Source: Campylobacteraceae bacterium
GTDB lineage: Bacteria; Campylobacterota; Campylobacteria; Campylobacterales; Campylobacteraceae
Assembly (NCBI GenBank): GCA_900753405.1
Contig: CAADYZ010000015.1
Span: 62,001-126,000, forward strand
DNA: 64,000 nt
Direction of reading: 5' to 3'
Position numbers and translations under genes: made by a program. Under the pieces are notes generated by a model. The model was given only the letters and a program-made list of their open reading frames with translations. It had not been told where the DNA came from and ran no database searches. Positions 33,632 to 43,337 of the stretch are shown in pieces (position 1 is the first letter of the stretch; each line of letters starts with the position of its first letter).

Positions 33632-35029
33632 CTATTTTTGCATTTTCTTGGCTTTTTCAACAACCTCGTCAATGCTACCTACCATATAAAACGCATTCTC
33701 AGGTAAATCGTCATATTTACCCTCTAAAATTCCCTTAAAGCCTGCGATCGTCTCTTGCAAAGTGACATACTTGCCCGGACTTCCTGTGAAAACTTCGGCA
33801 ACAAAGAATGGTTGTGAAAGGAATTTCTCAATCTTCCTTGCTCTATCAACCACTTGCTTATCCTCTTCACTAAGCTCGTCCATACCAAGAATTGCGATGA
33901 TGTCTTGTAGGTCTTTGTATTTTTGCAAAACCGACTGAACACCACGCGCAACGCTGTAATGCTCTTCGCCAAGAATTTGCGGAGAAAGCATACGAGAAGT
34001 TGAATCAAGCGGATCAACCGCTGGGTAAATTCCTTTCTCGGCAATGCCACGACTAAGAACGGTTGTTGCGTCAAGGTGGGCAAAAACCGTTGCTGGTGCT
34101 GGGTCGGTCAAGTCGTCCGCTGGAACATAAACAGCTTGAACCGATGTGATCGAGCCTTTTTTGGTTGAAGTAATTCTCTCTTGAAGGCGTCCAAGCTCGC
34201 TAGCTAGCGTAGGTTGGTAGCCAACGGCTGACGGAATTCGCCCAAGCAAAGCTGACATCTCCGAACCAGACTGAGAAAATCTGAAAATATTGTCGATAAA
34301 CAACAATACATCCAAGCCCATTTCGTCACGGAAATACTCTGCCATTGTAAGTCCAGTCAAGGCTACACGGTTACGCGCCCCCGGTGGCTCATTCATCTGC
34401 CCATAGCACAGAGCAACTTTGTCCAAAACGCCGCCCTCTTTCATCTCGTTGTAGAGGTCATTTCCCTCGCGCGTCCTCTCGCCAACGCCTGTAAAAACTG
34501 AGTAGCCGCTGTGTTTGTAAGCAACATTGTGAATCAGCTCCATAATCAAAACCGTTTTGCCAACACCAGCGCCGCCGAAAAGTCCGATTTTACCGCCTTT
34601 TGCATAAGGCGCAAGAAGATCGACAACTTTAATGCCTGTTTCAAAAACGCCGCCGTCTGTGTTTTGCTCCTCAAAAGCAGGAGGATCGCGGTGAATGCTC
34701 CACCTTTTGTCAAACTTAATCTCCTCGCCTTCATCGACCAAATCACCAACAACATTAAAAATTCTCCCCAAAACCTTCTCGCCAACTGGCACTGAGATCG
34801 GCTCGCCAAGAGCTTTTACCTCTAAGCCGCGAGTAAGTCCGTCACTCATATCCATAGCGATGGTTCGCACAACATTGTCACCAAGGTGCGCCGCCGTCTC
34901 TAAAATAAGTTTTTGTTTTTTTGAATTGACCTCAAAAACAACCTCGATTGCTTCGTTAATTTTAGGTAAATAGCCCTCAAAACTAACATCCACAACAGGT
35001 CCCATAACTTGGCTAATTATGCCCTTCAT
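33632..35029 (-). CDS. atpD: ATP synthase F1 beta subunit
   Basis: 465 residues, catalytic subunit. Walker A GLFGGAGVGKTVLIMELI, the GERTREGNDLY segment with the catalytic Glu, Walker B DVLLFIDNIFRFSQSGSEMSALLGR, and the DELSEED regulatory loop (GMDELSEEDKQ). AAGGAG precedes the ATG. No insertion or repeat copy is seen within it. Confidence 0.98.
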   Translation of the reverse strand: MKGIISQVMGPVVDVSFEGYLPKINEAIEVVFEVNSKKQKLILETAAHLGDNVVRTIAMDMSDGLTRGLEVKALGEPISVPVGEKVLGRIFNVVGDLVDEGEEIKFDKRWSIHRDPPAFEEQNTDGGVFETGIKVVDLLAPYAKGGKIGLFGGAGVGKTVLIMELIHNVAYKHSGYSVFTGVGERTREGNDLYNEMKEGGVLDKVALCYGQMNEPPGARNRVALTGLTMAEYFRDEMGLDVLLFIDNIFRFSQSGSEMSALLGRIPSAVGYQPTLASELGRLQERITSTKKGSITSVQAVYVPADDLTDPAPATVFAHLDATTVLSRGIAEKGIYPAVDPLDSTSRMLSPQILGEEHYSVARGVQSVLQKYKDLQDIIAILGMDELSEEDKQVVDRARKIEKFLSQPFFVAEVFTGSPGKYVTLQETIAGFKGILEGKYDDLPENAFYMVGSIDEVVEKAKKMQK

Positions 35030-35048
35030 ACAATCTCCTTAAAATAAT

Positions 35049-35930
35049 TTACTTCATACTCTCAACGCCGCTAATAATCTCGATCAGCTCAGTTGTAATG
35101 CTCTCTTGCCTTGCTTTGTTGTAAGAAAGTTCTAGTAGTTTTGCCCTTTCTTTTGCATTTTTAGACGCATTGTCCATAGACTGCATTCTAGCACTATGCT
35201 CTGCTGCTAACGAGTCGATCAAAGCGTAATAAGTCGAATACTCAACAAACTTTTTTGCCAACTCTGCTAGCAAATTTGCATCCTCTGGCTCAACTTCTAG
35301 CGCCGACAAGCCCTCATTACTACTGCCCTGCGGAAGCTCGATTGGCGCGATGTTGGTGATTTTTAACTCTTGGCTAATCATATTTTTATAGCCATTGTGG
35401 ATCAAAACAACTTTATCCGTAATCCCTTTTTCAAAATCCTCAATCGCCGCACTAATAACCTCAACTGCTTTTTCGTAAGTAGGTATACTGCTGTAACCGC
35501 GGTAAGTTTTTAGAATCTCTCTATCACAAAAGTTAAAAAACTCAATCCCCTTTTTACCGACTGCACGCAACCTAACTTTCACTCCGCTTTTTTCGTAATC
35601 CGCGATCATCGCCTTAGCTGCTTTGATAGTCGCCATATTAAAGCCGCCGCACAAACCCTTGTCAGCTGTGATGAAGATGATATCCACACAATTCACAACT
35701 GGGCAAGTTTTACTGTCGTTACGAAAAATTCGCATCTGAGTATCATCGCTAAGATGCAAAGCGATCTGGCTTACAACATCTTGAATTTTGTTTGCGTAAG
35801 CCCTCGACTGCCTTGCCACCTCTTCTGCCTTTTTGAGCTTTGCAGTAGAGACGAGCTTCATAGCTTTGGTTGTCTTTTGCGTGTTTAAAACGCTCTTTAT
35901 CTTGCGTTTTATCTCTTTTAAATTTGACAT
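35049..35930 (-). CDS. atpG: ATP synthase F1 gamma subunit
   Basis: 293 residues, central shaft. The N-terminal helix NLKEIKRKIKSVLNTQKTTKAMKLVSTAKLKKAEE and C-terminal helix MQSMDNASKNAKERAKLLELSYNKARQESITTELIEIISG are the conserved coiled coil; FITADKGLCGGFN marks the Rossmann part. ATG at 35930 with AAAGG upstream. A dispersed palindrome lies in the 36-base gap to atpA. Confidence 0.97.
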   Translation of the reverse strand: MSNLKEIKRKIKSVLNTQKTTKAMKLVSTAKLKKAEEVARQSRAYANKIQDVVSQIALHLSDDTQMRIFRNDSKTCPVVNCVDIIFITADKGLCGGFNMATIKAAKAMIADYEKSGVKVRLRAVGKKGIEFFNFCDREILKTYRGYSSIPTYEKAVEVISAAIEDFEKGITDKVVLIHNGYKNMISQELKITNIAPIELPQGSSNEGLSALEVEPEDANLLAELAKKFVEYSTYYALIDSLAAEHSARMQSMDNASKNAKERAKLLELSYNKARQESITTELIEIISGVESMK

Positions 35931-35940
35931 CAAAAACCTT

Positions 35941-35955
35941 TCAAATTCGAATTTG
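35941..35955. repeat. dispersed palindrome between atpA and atpG
   Basis: TCAAATTCGAATTTG with perfect core, placed immediately before the atpG ribosome site in the operon direction. Confidence 0.9.
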
Positions 35956-35969
35956 GTGTTTATTTAAAA

Positions 35970-37487
35970 CTATTTTTCGCTGAAAGATGACTTAAAGTTA
36001 CTCAACGCCTCTAACAATGTTTTCTCTAAATCCTCGCTAATTTGCTTAGTAGTGCGAATGCCTTCAAAAATAGCTGGATATTTCTCTTCCAAATAAGGGT
36101 AAAGTTCAGCTTCAAATTTGCCTACGCTTTTTGGCTCGATGTCATCCAAAAAGCCTTTGCTACCAGCGTAAATCAACACAATTTGCTTCTCAACTGCAAG
36201 CGGTGAATAAGGAGGCTGTTTTAACACCTCTACCATCCTCTGACCTCTTTCAAGCTGCTTTCTACTGCTTTCGTCAAGGTCGCTTGCAAATTGCGCAAAT
36301 GCTTGTAATTCGCGGTATTGCGCTAGCTCTAAGCGCAAAGTTCCTGCGACTTTTTTGATCGCCTTGATTTGTGCTGAACCACCAACGCGACTAACTGACA
36401 AACCAACATTGATCGCTGGACGAACGCCTGAGTTGAAAAGGTCGGTTTCAAGGAAAATCTGACCATCGGTAATCGAAATAACATTTGTCGGAATGTAGGC
36501 TGAAACATCGCCCGCCTGCGTTTCGATGATCGGTAGTGCAGTCAAGCTTCCCGCGCCCAACTCGTCATTTAGCTTACTAGCTCTTTCAAGAAGTCGTGAG
36601 TGAATGTAGAAAACATCGCCCGGATACGCCTCGCGACCAGGAGGACGGCGAAGGATCAAACTCATCTCTCTATACGCAACAGCGTGCTTGCTTAAATCAT
36701 CATACACAATCAACGCGTGGCGACCGCTATCTCTAAAAAACTCGCCCATCGTAACGCCAGCGTAAGGCGCGATGTATTGCAATGCGGCTGCGTCACTAGC
36801 ACCAGCGCTAACTACGATAGTATAATCCATCGCCCCGCTCTCTTCTAGTTTTTTCACAACGCTTGCAACGGTAGATTGTTTTTGCCCGATCGCAACATAA
36901 ATACAAATAACATCTTGACCTTTTTGGTTGATGATTGTATCCACAGCTACGGTAGTTTTACCAGTCTGCCTATCGCCGATGATAAGCTCCCTTTGCCCTC
37001 TGCCGATCGGAACCAAAGCATCGATCGCCTTTAAGCCAGTTTGAAGCGGCTCATGAACGCTTTTTCGCGCCATAATCCCCTTTGCCTTCTCCTCAACGAA
37101 GCGGACTTGCTTAGCGTTAATCTCGCCCTTTCCGTCAATCGGCTCACCAAGTGCATTTACAATACGACCGACAAGTTCTTCACCAACAGGAACGCTTAAA
37201 AGTTTGCCGAGTCTCTTAACGCTACTTCCTTCTTTGATGCCTGCTACGCTTCCTAAAACAACAACACCAACGCTGTTTTCATTAAGATTCATCGCAAAAC
37301 CACGAACGCCGTCTTCAAACTCAACCATCTCATTAGCCATCACATTACGGAGTCCATAAACACTTGCCACACCGTCAGCAACAGAGATTACCTTGCCAAC
37401 TTCGTCGATATCAACCGTTAGCTCGAAATTCTCTATCCTCTCTTGAATGATACTGCTAATCTCGTCAGCTTTTAACTTTGCACTCAC
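35970..37487 (-). CDS. atpA: ATP synthase F1 alpha subunit
   Basis: 505 residues. Walker A GDRQTGKTTVAVDTI, the segment IYVAIGQKQSTVASVV, and ALIVYDDLSKHAVAYREMSLILRRPPGREAYPGDVFYIHSRLLERA are diagnostic. Start is GTG at 37487 with AAGGAGAGA upstream. The 115-base gap to atpH holds two dispersed palindromes. Confidence 0.98.
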   Translation of the reverse strand: MSAKLKADEISSIIQERIENFELTVDIDEVGKVISVADGVASVYGLRNVMANEMVEFEDGVRGFAMNLNENSVGVVVLGSVAGIKEGSSVKRLGKLLSVPVGEELVGRIVNALGEPIDGKGEINAKQVRFVEEKAKGIMARKSVHEPLQTGLKAIDALVPIGRGQRELIIGDRQTGKTTVAVDTIINQKGQDVICIYVAIGQKQSTVASVVKKLEESGAMDYTIVVSAGASDAAALQYIAPYAGVTMGEFFRDSGRHALIVYDDLSKHAVAYREMSLILRRPPGREAYPGDVFYIHSRLLERASKLNDELGAGSLTALPIIETQAGDVSAYIPTNVISITDGQIFLETDLFNSGVRPAINVGLSVSRVGGSAQIKAIKKVAGTLRLELAQYRELQAFAQFASDLDESSRKQLERGQRMVEVLKQPPYSPLAVEKQIVLIYAGSKGFLDDIEPKSVGKFEAELYPYLEEKYPAIFEGIRTTKQISEDLEKTLLEALSNFKSSFSEK

Positions 37488-37558
37488 TCTCTCTCCTTAA
37501 AAAAAGTTGAACTTAACCAAACCTAAGTTGTTTTTAGACTTGATTAAACTCATCGTTT

Positions 37559-37578
37559 TGTCAAATTCGAATTTGACA
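37559..37578. repeat. dispersed palindrome, perfect 20-mer, atpH-atpA gap (copy 1)
   Basis: TGTCAAATTCGAATTTGACA, followed five bases later by a second copy. Confidence 0.95.
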
Positions 37579-37582
37579 TTTG

Positions 37583-37598
37583 CCAAATTCGAATTTGA
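37583..37598. repeat. dispersed palindrome, atpH-atpA gap (copy 2)
   Basis: CCAAATTCGAATTTGA, perfect core, tandem with the copy at 37559 and just past the atpH stop. Confidence 0.93.
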
Positions 37599-37602
37599 TG
37601 TG

Positions 37603-38139
37603 TTAATTAAGCCCTTTTAGAATGTGTTTTTGCATTTGAGTTGCTATCTTGCTCTTGCTCACAGAAACCTCAACGCCAAGACTTTCAACGCTTAACTTCA
37701 CTCCGTCAAAGTCCGCGTCACCTTTAACCAAATTTAACTCAACTCCAAATTTTTGACTACTTTTTTCTTGTAACAGCGTTAAATCCGCCTTTGTAATAGA
37801 AAAATTAGCATCCACCTCACCGCGAAATTCCTCTCGTTGCAAAGCCAACGCCGCTTTAAAATCTCCTGCGATTTGAGGGATCAAAGCAAGCCTGCCATTT
37901 TCAGCCAAAAGTTTTAAAAAGTTGGTAAATTTTGGACTTTTATCGTCAATAAGCGACAGCAAAAGGTCTAGTTTTTTTTGCGTATCCACACTTGGCATTA
38001 GGATGATATTCACAAATTTGGCATTCTCAAAAGCCTTTGTGAGAATTTCAAAATATGCTAATATTTTATCTAGCTCAGTTTTTTTGAGCTTCAAGGCAAA
38101 CAATGCGTTGATATATTTTTTTGAGACAATCTCTTTCAT
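37603..38139 (-). CDS. atpH: ATP synthase F1 delta subunit
   Basis: 178 residues, peripheral-stalk connector. Recognised from position and the OSCP-like pattern: KKYINALFAL at the start, LLKLLAENGRLALIPQIAGDFKAAL in the middle, and a C-terminal segment VEVSVSKSKIATQMQKHILKGL. The start is the ATG at 38139 after AAGGATTG; a TTG two codons before is possible. Confidence 0.92.
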   Translation of the reverse strand: MKEIVSKKYINALFALKLKKTELDKILAYFEILTKAFENAKFVNIILMPSVDTQKKLDLLLSLIDDKSPKFTNFLKLLAENGRLALIPQIAGDFKAALALQREEFRGEVDANFSITKADLTLLQEKSSQKFGVELNLVKGDADFDGVKLSVESLGVEVSVSKSKIATQMQKHILKGLN

Positions 38140-38148
38140 TAACAATCC

Positions 38149-38670
38149 TTAGCTAATTTTCTTTAAAATAATGCCCAACAACTCTTTTTGTGAGCCTTTT
38201 AACTCAGTGTCAAACAGCTTTGTGACGACTGCTGAAACGCTTGATATCTTAGCTTTTTTTACCTCTAATGCTTTTTTGTTTTCAAAAGAATTTTGCAGTT
38301 TAACAACATCGTTTTGTGCCTCTTTTTCGATGCGATTAGCGATATTCACTGCGTCTTTTTGCGCGACCTCAACCGCCTCTTTTGCTCCCATTTTTGCGAT
38401 TTCTAGTGAAATCTGTGCATCTTTCAGTTTGCGTTGATTTTCTTTTTGTTTTAACTCAGAAGCTTTGATGGCAGATGAAATTTTTTCGATCCTGCTAAGA
38501 TAAAACGCCCTTGCAGGTTTAGCTAAAAGATAATACATTATGCCGGCGAAAATAAGAAAATTCACAACCCTCCACGCAAGGTCTGTGCGCTCGAAAATGT
38601 TGTCTAAGCCAGAAAATGGCTCGCCACTTGCTAAAACAAGCATCGGAAAAAGTAGTGCTAAAATTTTCAT
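38149..38670 (-). CDS. atpF: ATP synthase Fo b subunit
   Basis: 173 residues. A signal-like hydrophobic start (MKILALLFPMLVLASG), a membrane helix WRVVNFLIFAGIMYYLLAKPARAFY, then a long charged helix rich in K, E, A and Q. It is the second of two b-type subunits forming the peripheral stalk heterodimer with b'. ATG at 38670, with AAGGATGTTT upstream; 9 bases from atpH. Confidence 0.92.
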   Translation of the reverse strand: MKILALLFPMLVLASGEPFSGLDNIFERTDLAWRVVNFLIFAGIMYYLLAKPARAFYLSRIEKISSAIKASELKQKENQRKLKDAQISLEIAKMGAKEAVEVAQKDAVNIANRIEKEAQNDVVKLQNSFENKKALEVKKAKISSVSAVVTKLFDTELKGSQKELLGIILKKIS

Positions 38671-38697
38671 AAACATCCTTGTAAAACAAATTAGCGG

Positions 38698-39120
38698 CTA
38701 GATTGTAGCCATTTTCTTTTTAAGAGAGGCTTTAAACAACGGCATTTGCTCTTGCAAATCTTCATCCAACTTCGCCTTCTCTTTTGAAAGTTGTGTTTGA
38801 AATTTATTGTAGTCTTTTGCGATTTTCTCTTTTGTTTGATTAATCAAAGCGTCAGCCTTCTCTTGTGCTTGCAAAAGCGCTTCGCTTCGAATTTGCGCCG
38901 CCTCTTTACTAGCGTCTTGCAAAATTTGCTCCCTTTGGGCGTCAATTTGTGCGATTTTCTCTAAAATGTCTTTCTCGCCGTCATCTGCGCTAGTAATTTG
39001 CGCATCGCGCGCGTCCATATGTGTCAAAAGCGGTTTGTATAACATTTTGTTTAGAACAAAAATCATACATAAAAAAGATGCTATCGTCACTAAAACTAAT
39101 GTTGAATTTATCTCTAACAT
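38698..39120 (-). CDS. atpF': ATP synthase Fo b' subunit
   Basis: 140 residues. N-terminal membrane helix (LVLVTIASFLCMIFVLNKMLYKPLL) and a coiled-coil helix (DAQREQILQDASKEAAQIRSEALLQAQEKADALI). First atp gene in the run, 21 bases after parB; the order parA-parB-b'-b is conserved in Campylobacter. AAAGGC precedes the ATG. Confidence 0.92.
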   Translation of the reverse strand: MLEINSTLVLVTIASFLCMIFVLNKMLYKPLLTHMDARDAQITSADDGEKDILEKIAQIDAQREQILQDASKEAAQIRSEALLQAQEKADALINQTKEKIAKDYNKFQTQLSKEKAKLDEDLQEQMPLFKASLKKKMATI

Positions 39121-39141
39121 TACTTTGCCTTTTTAAAAAAT

Positions 39142-40007
39142 TTACTTCGTTTTCTCGTTTAAAAATGTTATAAAATCTATAATCTCATTAGCATCTTTGA
39201 AGCTAAGTGTGATTTTACGATTAACAACTTTTGCGACAATTCCGTGCTGAGAAAATGTCTTTTTCAGTTGCAACATTTTGTTGTTAAAACGCATTTCGTC
39301 ATTTAAAACATCCAGCGTTTGTTCTTTATTTCGCTTAAATTTCTTAACTAAATTTTCAGTCTGTCTAACGGTCAATTTCTGCCCGATAACACTATCAACA
39401 ACGATCTTCTCATTTTCTGGTGAAAGTCCGACTATGATTTTCGCGTGTCCTTGTGTCAGCTGACCTTGCCCGATCAGCTCTTGCGTTGTTTCGTCAAGGT
39501 TTAAAAGCCTCATTGTGTTTGTGATTTGTGCGCGACTTTTTTTGATGATCTTCGCAAGAGCTTCTTGCGTGATGTTGTATTCGCCGATCAATTCTTTGTA
39601 AGAATGGGCTAACTCAATTGGTGTGAGATTTTCTCGCTGAATGTTTTCGATCAACGCCAACTCGCGTAAGTTTTTGTCTCCTATATCGGCGATGATGGCT
39701 TTAATCTTCTCTTCACCGATGAGCTTGCTTGCGCGAAGTCGTCTCTCACCAGCGATGAGCGTAAAGCTGTCGTTTGCGCCACGCATTATGACGATCGGCT
39801 GGATGAGTCCGTGTCTTGTAATGCTCTCGCCAAGCTCGCTTAAAGCCTCTGCGTCAAAATGCTTTCTTGGTTGGTATGGATTTGGCTTGATTTTACTAAT
39901 CTCAACATCCATCACGCGCGTGTCGCCACTGCTTAGTTCGTTGTTGTAAGCATCTTCTACATCGCCCAAAATAGCATCTAGTCCTCGTCCGAGTGCTTTC
40001 TTCGCCA

Positions 40008-40008
<1 letters not shown>
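39142..40008 (-). CDS. parB: chromosome-partitioning protein ParB
   Basis: 288 residues. The CTP/DNA-binding N-terminal domain has NPYQPRKHFDAEALSELGESITRHGLIQPIVI and LIAGERRLRASKLIGEEKIKAI; a helix-turn-helix follows (ITQEALAKIIKKSRAQITNTMRLLNLDE), then a C-terminal dimer domain. It binds parS sites near the origin, implying this locus may be near oriC. ATG at 40008 overlaps the parA stop; GGGAGG is upstream. Confidence 0.96.
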
Positions 40009-40790
<782 letters not shown>

Positions 40791-40834
40791 TTAAACCCTT
40801 ACCTTTACTTAAACTTAACTAAACTAACTTTGCA

Positions 40835-41509
40835 TCAACGGGCAGAAAAGACCCGCACGCCGTTTAACACAATTGAACCATCGTCTTGCAAAACCGCCTC
40901 TTTCAAACTGACTTCGCTGTCGTTTAAATGAACTTTAAAATCACAAGACCGCCAGAATTCTAGCGAAAAGTTTCTAAAAATTTGCTTCCACGAAATGTTT
41001 TTTTCTAACTCTTTTATGTATGCACTCACAACTTGGCTGTAAGAAAGCTCAGCGTCTAACACGCCGCAACCACTCGGAGCATAAACCAAATTTAGCCCGA
41101 TGCCGCAGATTAAAACGCCGCCGATTTTAGTCGTCATCAAACCGCCGATTTTGACATTTTCGACAAATTCGCCACTTTGCGGAGCGGTTTGGGCGCGACT
41201 TAGATAAAAGTCGTTAGGCCATTTCAACCAAATTTGCGACCCGTTTGCGCGCAACGCCAAAACCATCAAAAACGCAAAGTAAATGCTTGCTGAATTTAAA
41301 GGCAAGTCACTTGGCAAATCCTCGACATTTACGCAAAAACTAAAAGCTAGATTCCCTTCCGCGCCAATCCACGAATTTCCCCTGCTTCCAACTCCGTCTG
41401 TTTGTTTGGCTGCGACTAAGGCAAAAGGCGGCTTCACCACGCCCAAACGCAACATTTCGATCAACTCAGTTTGAGTAGAACTTGACTCTTCGACAAAATT
41501 GATAACCAC
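40835..41509 (-). CDS. birA: biotin-[acetyl-CoA-carboxylase] ligase, short form without HTH
   Basis: 224 residues. Attaches biotin to the carboxyl carrier of acetyl-CoA carboxylase, supporting accA at 19421. Motifs are SSTQTELIEM, the biotin/ATP loop TDGVGSRGNSWIGAEGNLAFSF, WLKWPNDFYL, and KIGGVLICGIGLNL. There is no N-terminal DNA-binding domain, so it should not be a repressor. Start is GTG at 41509 with GAGG upstream. fmt usually neighbours birA in C. jejuni but is about 11 kb away here. Confidence 0.93.
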   Translation of the reverse strand: MVINFVEESSSTQTELIEMLRLGVVKPPFALVAAKQTDGVGSRGNSWIGAEGNLAFSFCVNVEDLPSDLPLNSASIYFAFLMVLALRANGSQIWLKWPNDFYLSRAQTAPQSGEFVENVKIGGLMTTKIGGVLICGIGLNLVYAPSGCGVLDAELSYSQVVSAYIKELEKNISWKQIFRNFSLEFWRSCDFKVHLNDSEVSLKEAVLQDDGSIVLNGVRVFSAR

Positions 41510-41638
41510 TTAAAACCTCGCATAAAACGGGCGATTATAAACAATTTTTGCTTTAATATTATTTAAATGTGAAACAACATTTTGGTAACTTAGTTTTGTC
41601 AAAACCAAATTTGATTTGAGCAATTTTGCAAAACCTGC

Positions 41639-43222
41639 CTACCTGCTCGCTAACTTGTCCTCTAAAACCGCGTTTTTTCGGTCCAACTCACGCGCCCTTG
41701 CTCGCTCGGCGGCAAGGTCGGCTTCAAAAAGTTTGATTTGCGCTTCCATCCGCTCGATCAGCTCGCCTTGTTCTTTGAAAAGCTGCTCAAACTGGGCAAT
41801 TTTGCCTTCAAAGCCTTCGTTGATTTGCCGAATTTCTTCCTTCGTCTCCTCAGCGACTCTATTAAGCTCGTTTGTGTGAAATTCCTTAAACCGCAAAAGC
41901 TCATTTGACTTATTCGCAACGGCAGCTTGAAATTCCTTGACGCTCGCCTCCTTTTTTGCGATCGCCTCATTAAGCCGCGCCTGCTCTCTTTGTGCTTGCA
42001 AACGCATCTCGTCCAGCTGAGTTTGTAACTCTTGTGCCAAAGCCTCGTTTTGCCTAAGCGAGGCGATTTTCGCGCACAAAAACAGGTCAGCAAACGCCGT
42101 TGTGTATTCGTTGCGATATTTTTGTTTGATATACTCAAAACTCTCGTTTAAACTCACACCTTGCGCTAGATTCTCGCACAAATCCGCATAAGCCGCCTCG
42201 CCTTTTTGGCTTGCACTTGTTAGTTTGATGTTAAGTTTTTCGCGCTCTAAGTCTGCAAATTTCTCAAAAGAAAGAAGCGCGTTTGCCCTGCTCTGCTCGC
42301 CAAGCTCGCCCTCTTGCGTCTGCGAATTTGTCAAATTCGAATTTGACAAATTTTGCTCCTTGTGTTGCTCTGTTTCACCGCCAAGCTTGCCCTCTTTTGC
42401 CTTTGGCAACGACTCTTTTGCCTCCTCTTGCGTCTCTTGGCTCAACCTCACACGACTCATCTCATTTAACGCCCTCTCCTCGTTGCTACCCTCACGCAAA
42501 CTGCCGCGATTTGCCGCGTTTTGGCGTTTGACCGCCTCTTTTGCCGCCAAAATGATCTCCTGCGAGCTGCTTTTTAGCTCCTGTGCTGCGCCGTCTTTTG
42601 CCGCGTAAAAACTAGCAAAACTCACCTCTGGCGGCAACACCTCAGCTAGCGTTGCGACAATCTGCGTGCAAACTGGGTTGCTCTCGCGCGCAAATTTCGC
42701 CCCCATTTTCAGCGTCACACGCTCTTTTTTTGTCGCCGTAACTGAGAGCGAGCCGTCAAAATTCTTGCCGACACAACTTCTAGAATACGCGATCTCAACC
42801 TTGTCTTGACTGATCATCTTAAAATCCACAAAAGCGGCGGATTTTAGCTGCTTAAACGCCTCTTTCACCTTTTGTTTCAACGCCTCGTCAAGTGCGCTGA
42901 TGTCAAAGCTTAAAAGCTCGTAATCGTCCTTAAAGTCGCGCGAATTAGCAAACGCCGTGACGATGTCTTGGTTGAAATTTTCTCTTTTTTGCGGATTTTT
43001 CAAAATCTCTTTAAATTTATAGAAAGCATATTTTGCAAAATCGTGCATCTGCGTTGTGGTCGTAAAATTGCTCGGCAAAACGAACTCATTTTGCTCCAAA
43101 AACTCGCCAAATTCCCCCTCTTTCCAAAAAACCCACATCAGCCCAAGTGTCGGAAAACTCGCTAAATCATTCACATCCAACAAACTAATCTCAATCGGCT
43201 TAACGCTTACTAAAATTTGCAT
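41639..43222 (-). CDS. large coiled-coil protein of unknown function
   Basis: 527 residues. The N-terminal 220 residues appear globular (PTLGLMWVFWKEGEFGEFLEQ, LSFDISALDEALKQKVKEAF, SFASFYAAKDGAAQEL). Residues 220-330 are low-complexity E/Q/S/K with LSNSNLTNSQ from a perfect palindrome. From about 330 to the end it is a continuous predicted coiled coil (ELQTQLDEMRLQAQREQARLNEAIAKKEASVKEF). No signal peptide or membrane helix. AAGGAAAG precedes the ATG. I do not recognise a named family. It stands alone between birA and uppP. Confidence 0.8.
   Translation of the reverse strand: MQILVSVKPIEISLLDVNDLASFPTLGLMWVFWKEGEFGEFLEQNEFVLPSNFTTTTQMHDFAKYAFYKFKEILKNPQKRENFNQDIVTAFANSRDFKDDYELLSFDISALDEALKQKVKEAFKQLKSAAFVDFKMISQDKVEIAYSRSCVGKNFDGSLSVTATKKERVTLKMGAKFARESNPVCTQIVATLAEVLPPEVSFASFYAAKDGAAQELKSSSQEIILAAKEAVKRQNAANRGSLREGSNEERALNEMSRVRLSQETQEEAKESLPKAKEGKLGGETEQHKEQNLSNSNLTNSQTQEGELGEQSRANALLSFEKFADLEREKLNIKLTSASQKGEAAYADLCENLAQGVSLNESFEYIKQKYRNEYTTAFADLFLCAKIASLRQNEALAQELQTQLDEMRLQAQREQARLNEAIAKKEASVKEFQAAVANKSNELLRFKEFHTNELNRVAEETKEEIRQINEGFEGKIAQFEQLFKEQGELIERMEAQIKLFEADLAAERARARELDRKNAVLEDKLASR
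42329..42348. repeat. dispersed palindrome, perfect 20-mer, inside the coiled-coil gene
   Basis: TGTCAAATTCGAATTTGACA, encoding SNSNLT in the low-complexity linker between the globular part and the coiled coil. Confidence 0.95.
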
Positions 43223-43276
43223 TCGCTTTCCTTAATAAATTTAGTTTGACGAAGCGAGGTTACCAAAAATTTACTT

Positions 43277-43290
43277 AAATTCGAATTTTA
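43277..43290. repeat. palindrome core with altered flanks
   Basis: The 12-base core AAATTCGAATTT is perfect but flanked by TT/TA instead of GTC/GAC. It is intergenic, about 50 bases before uppP. Confidence 0.75.
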
Positions 43291-43337
43291 AGGATTTTTA
43301 GCTAAAATCGGCTTTTTTGTATGCAAAAAGGTGGAGT

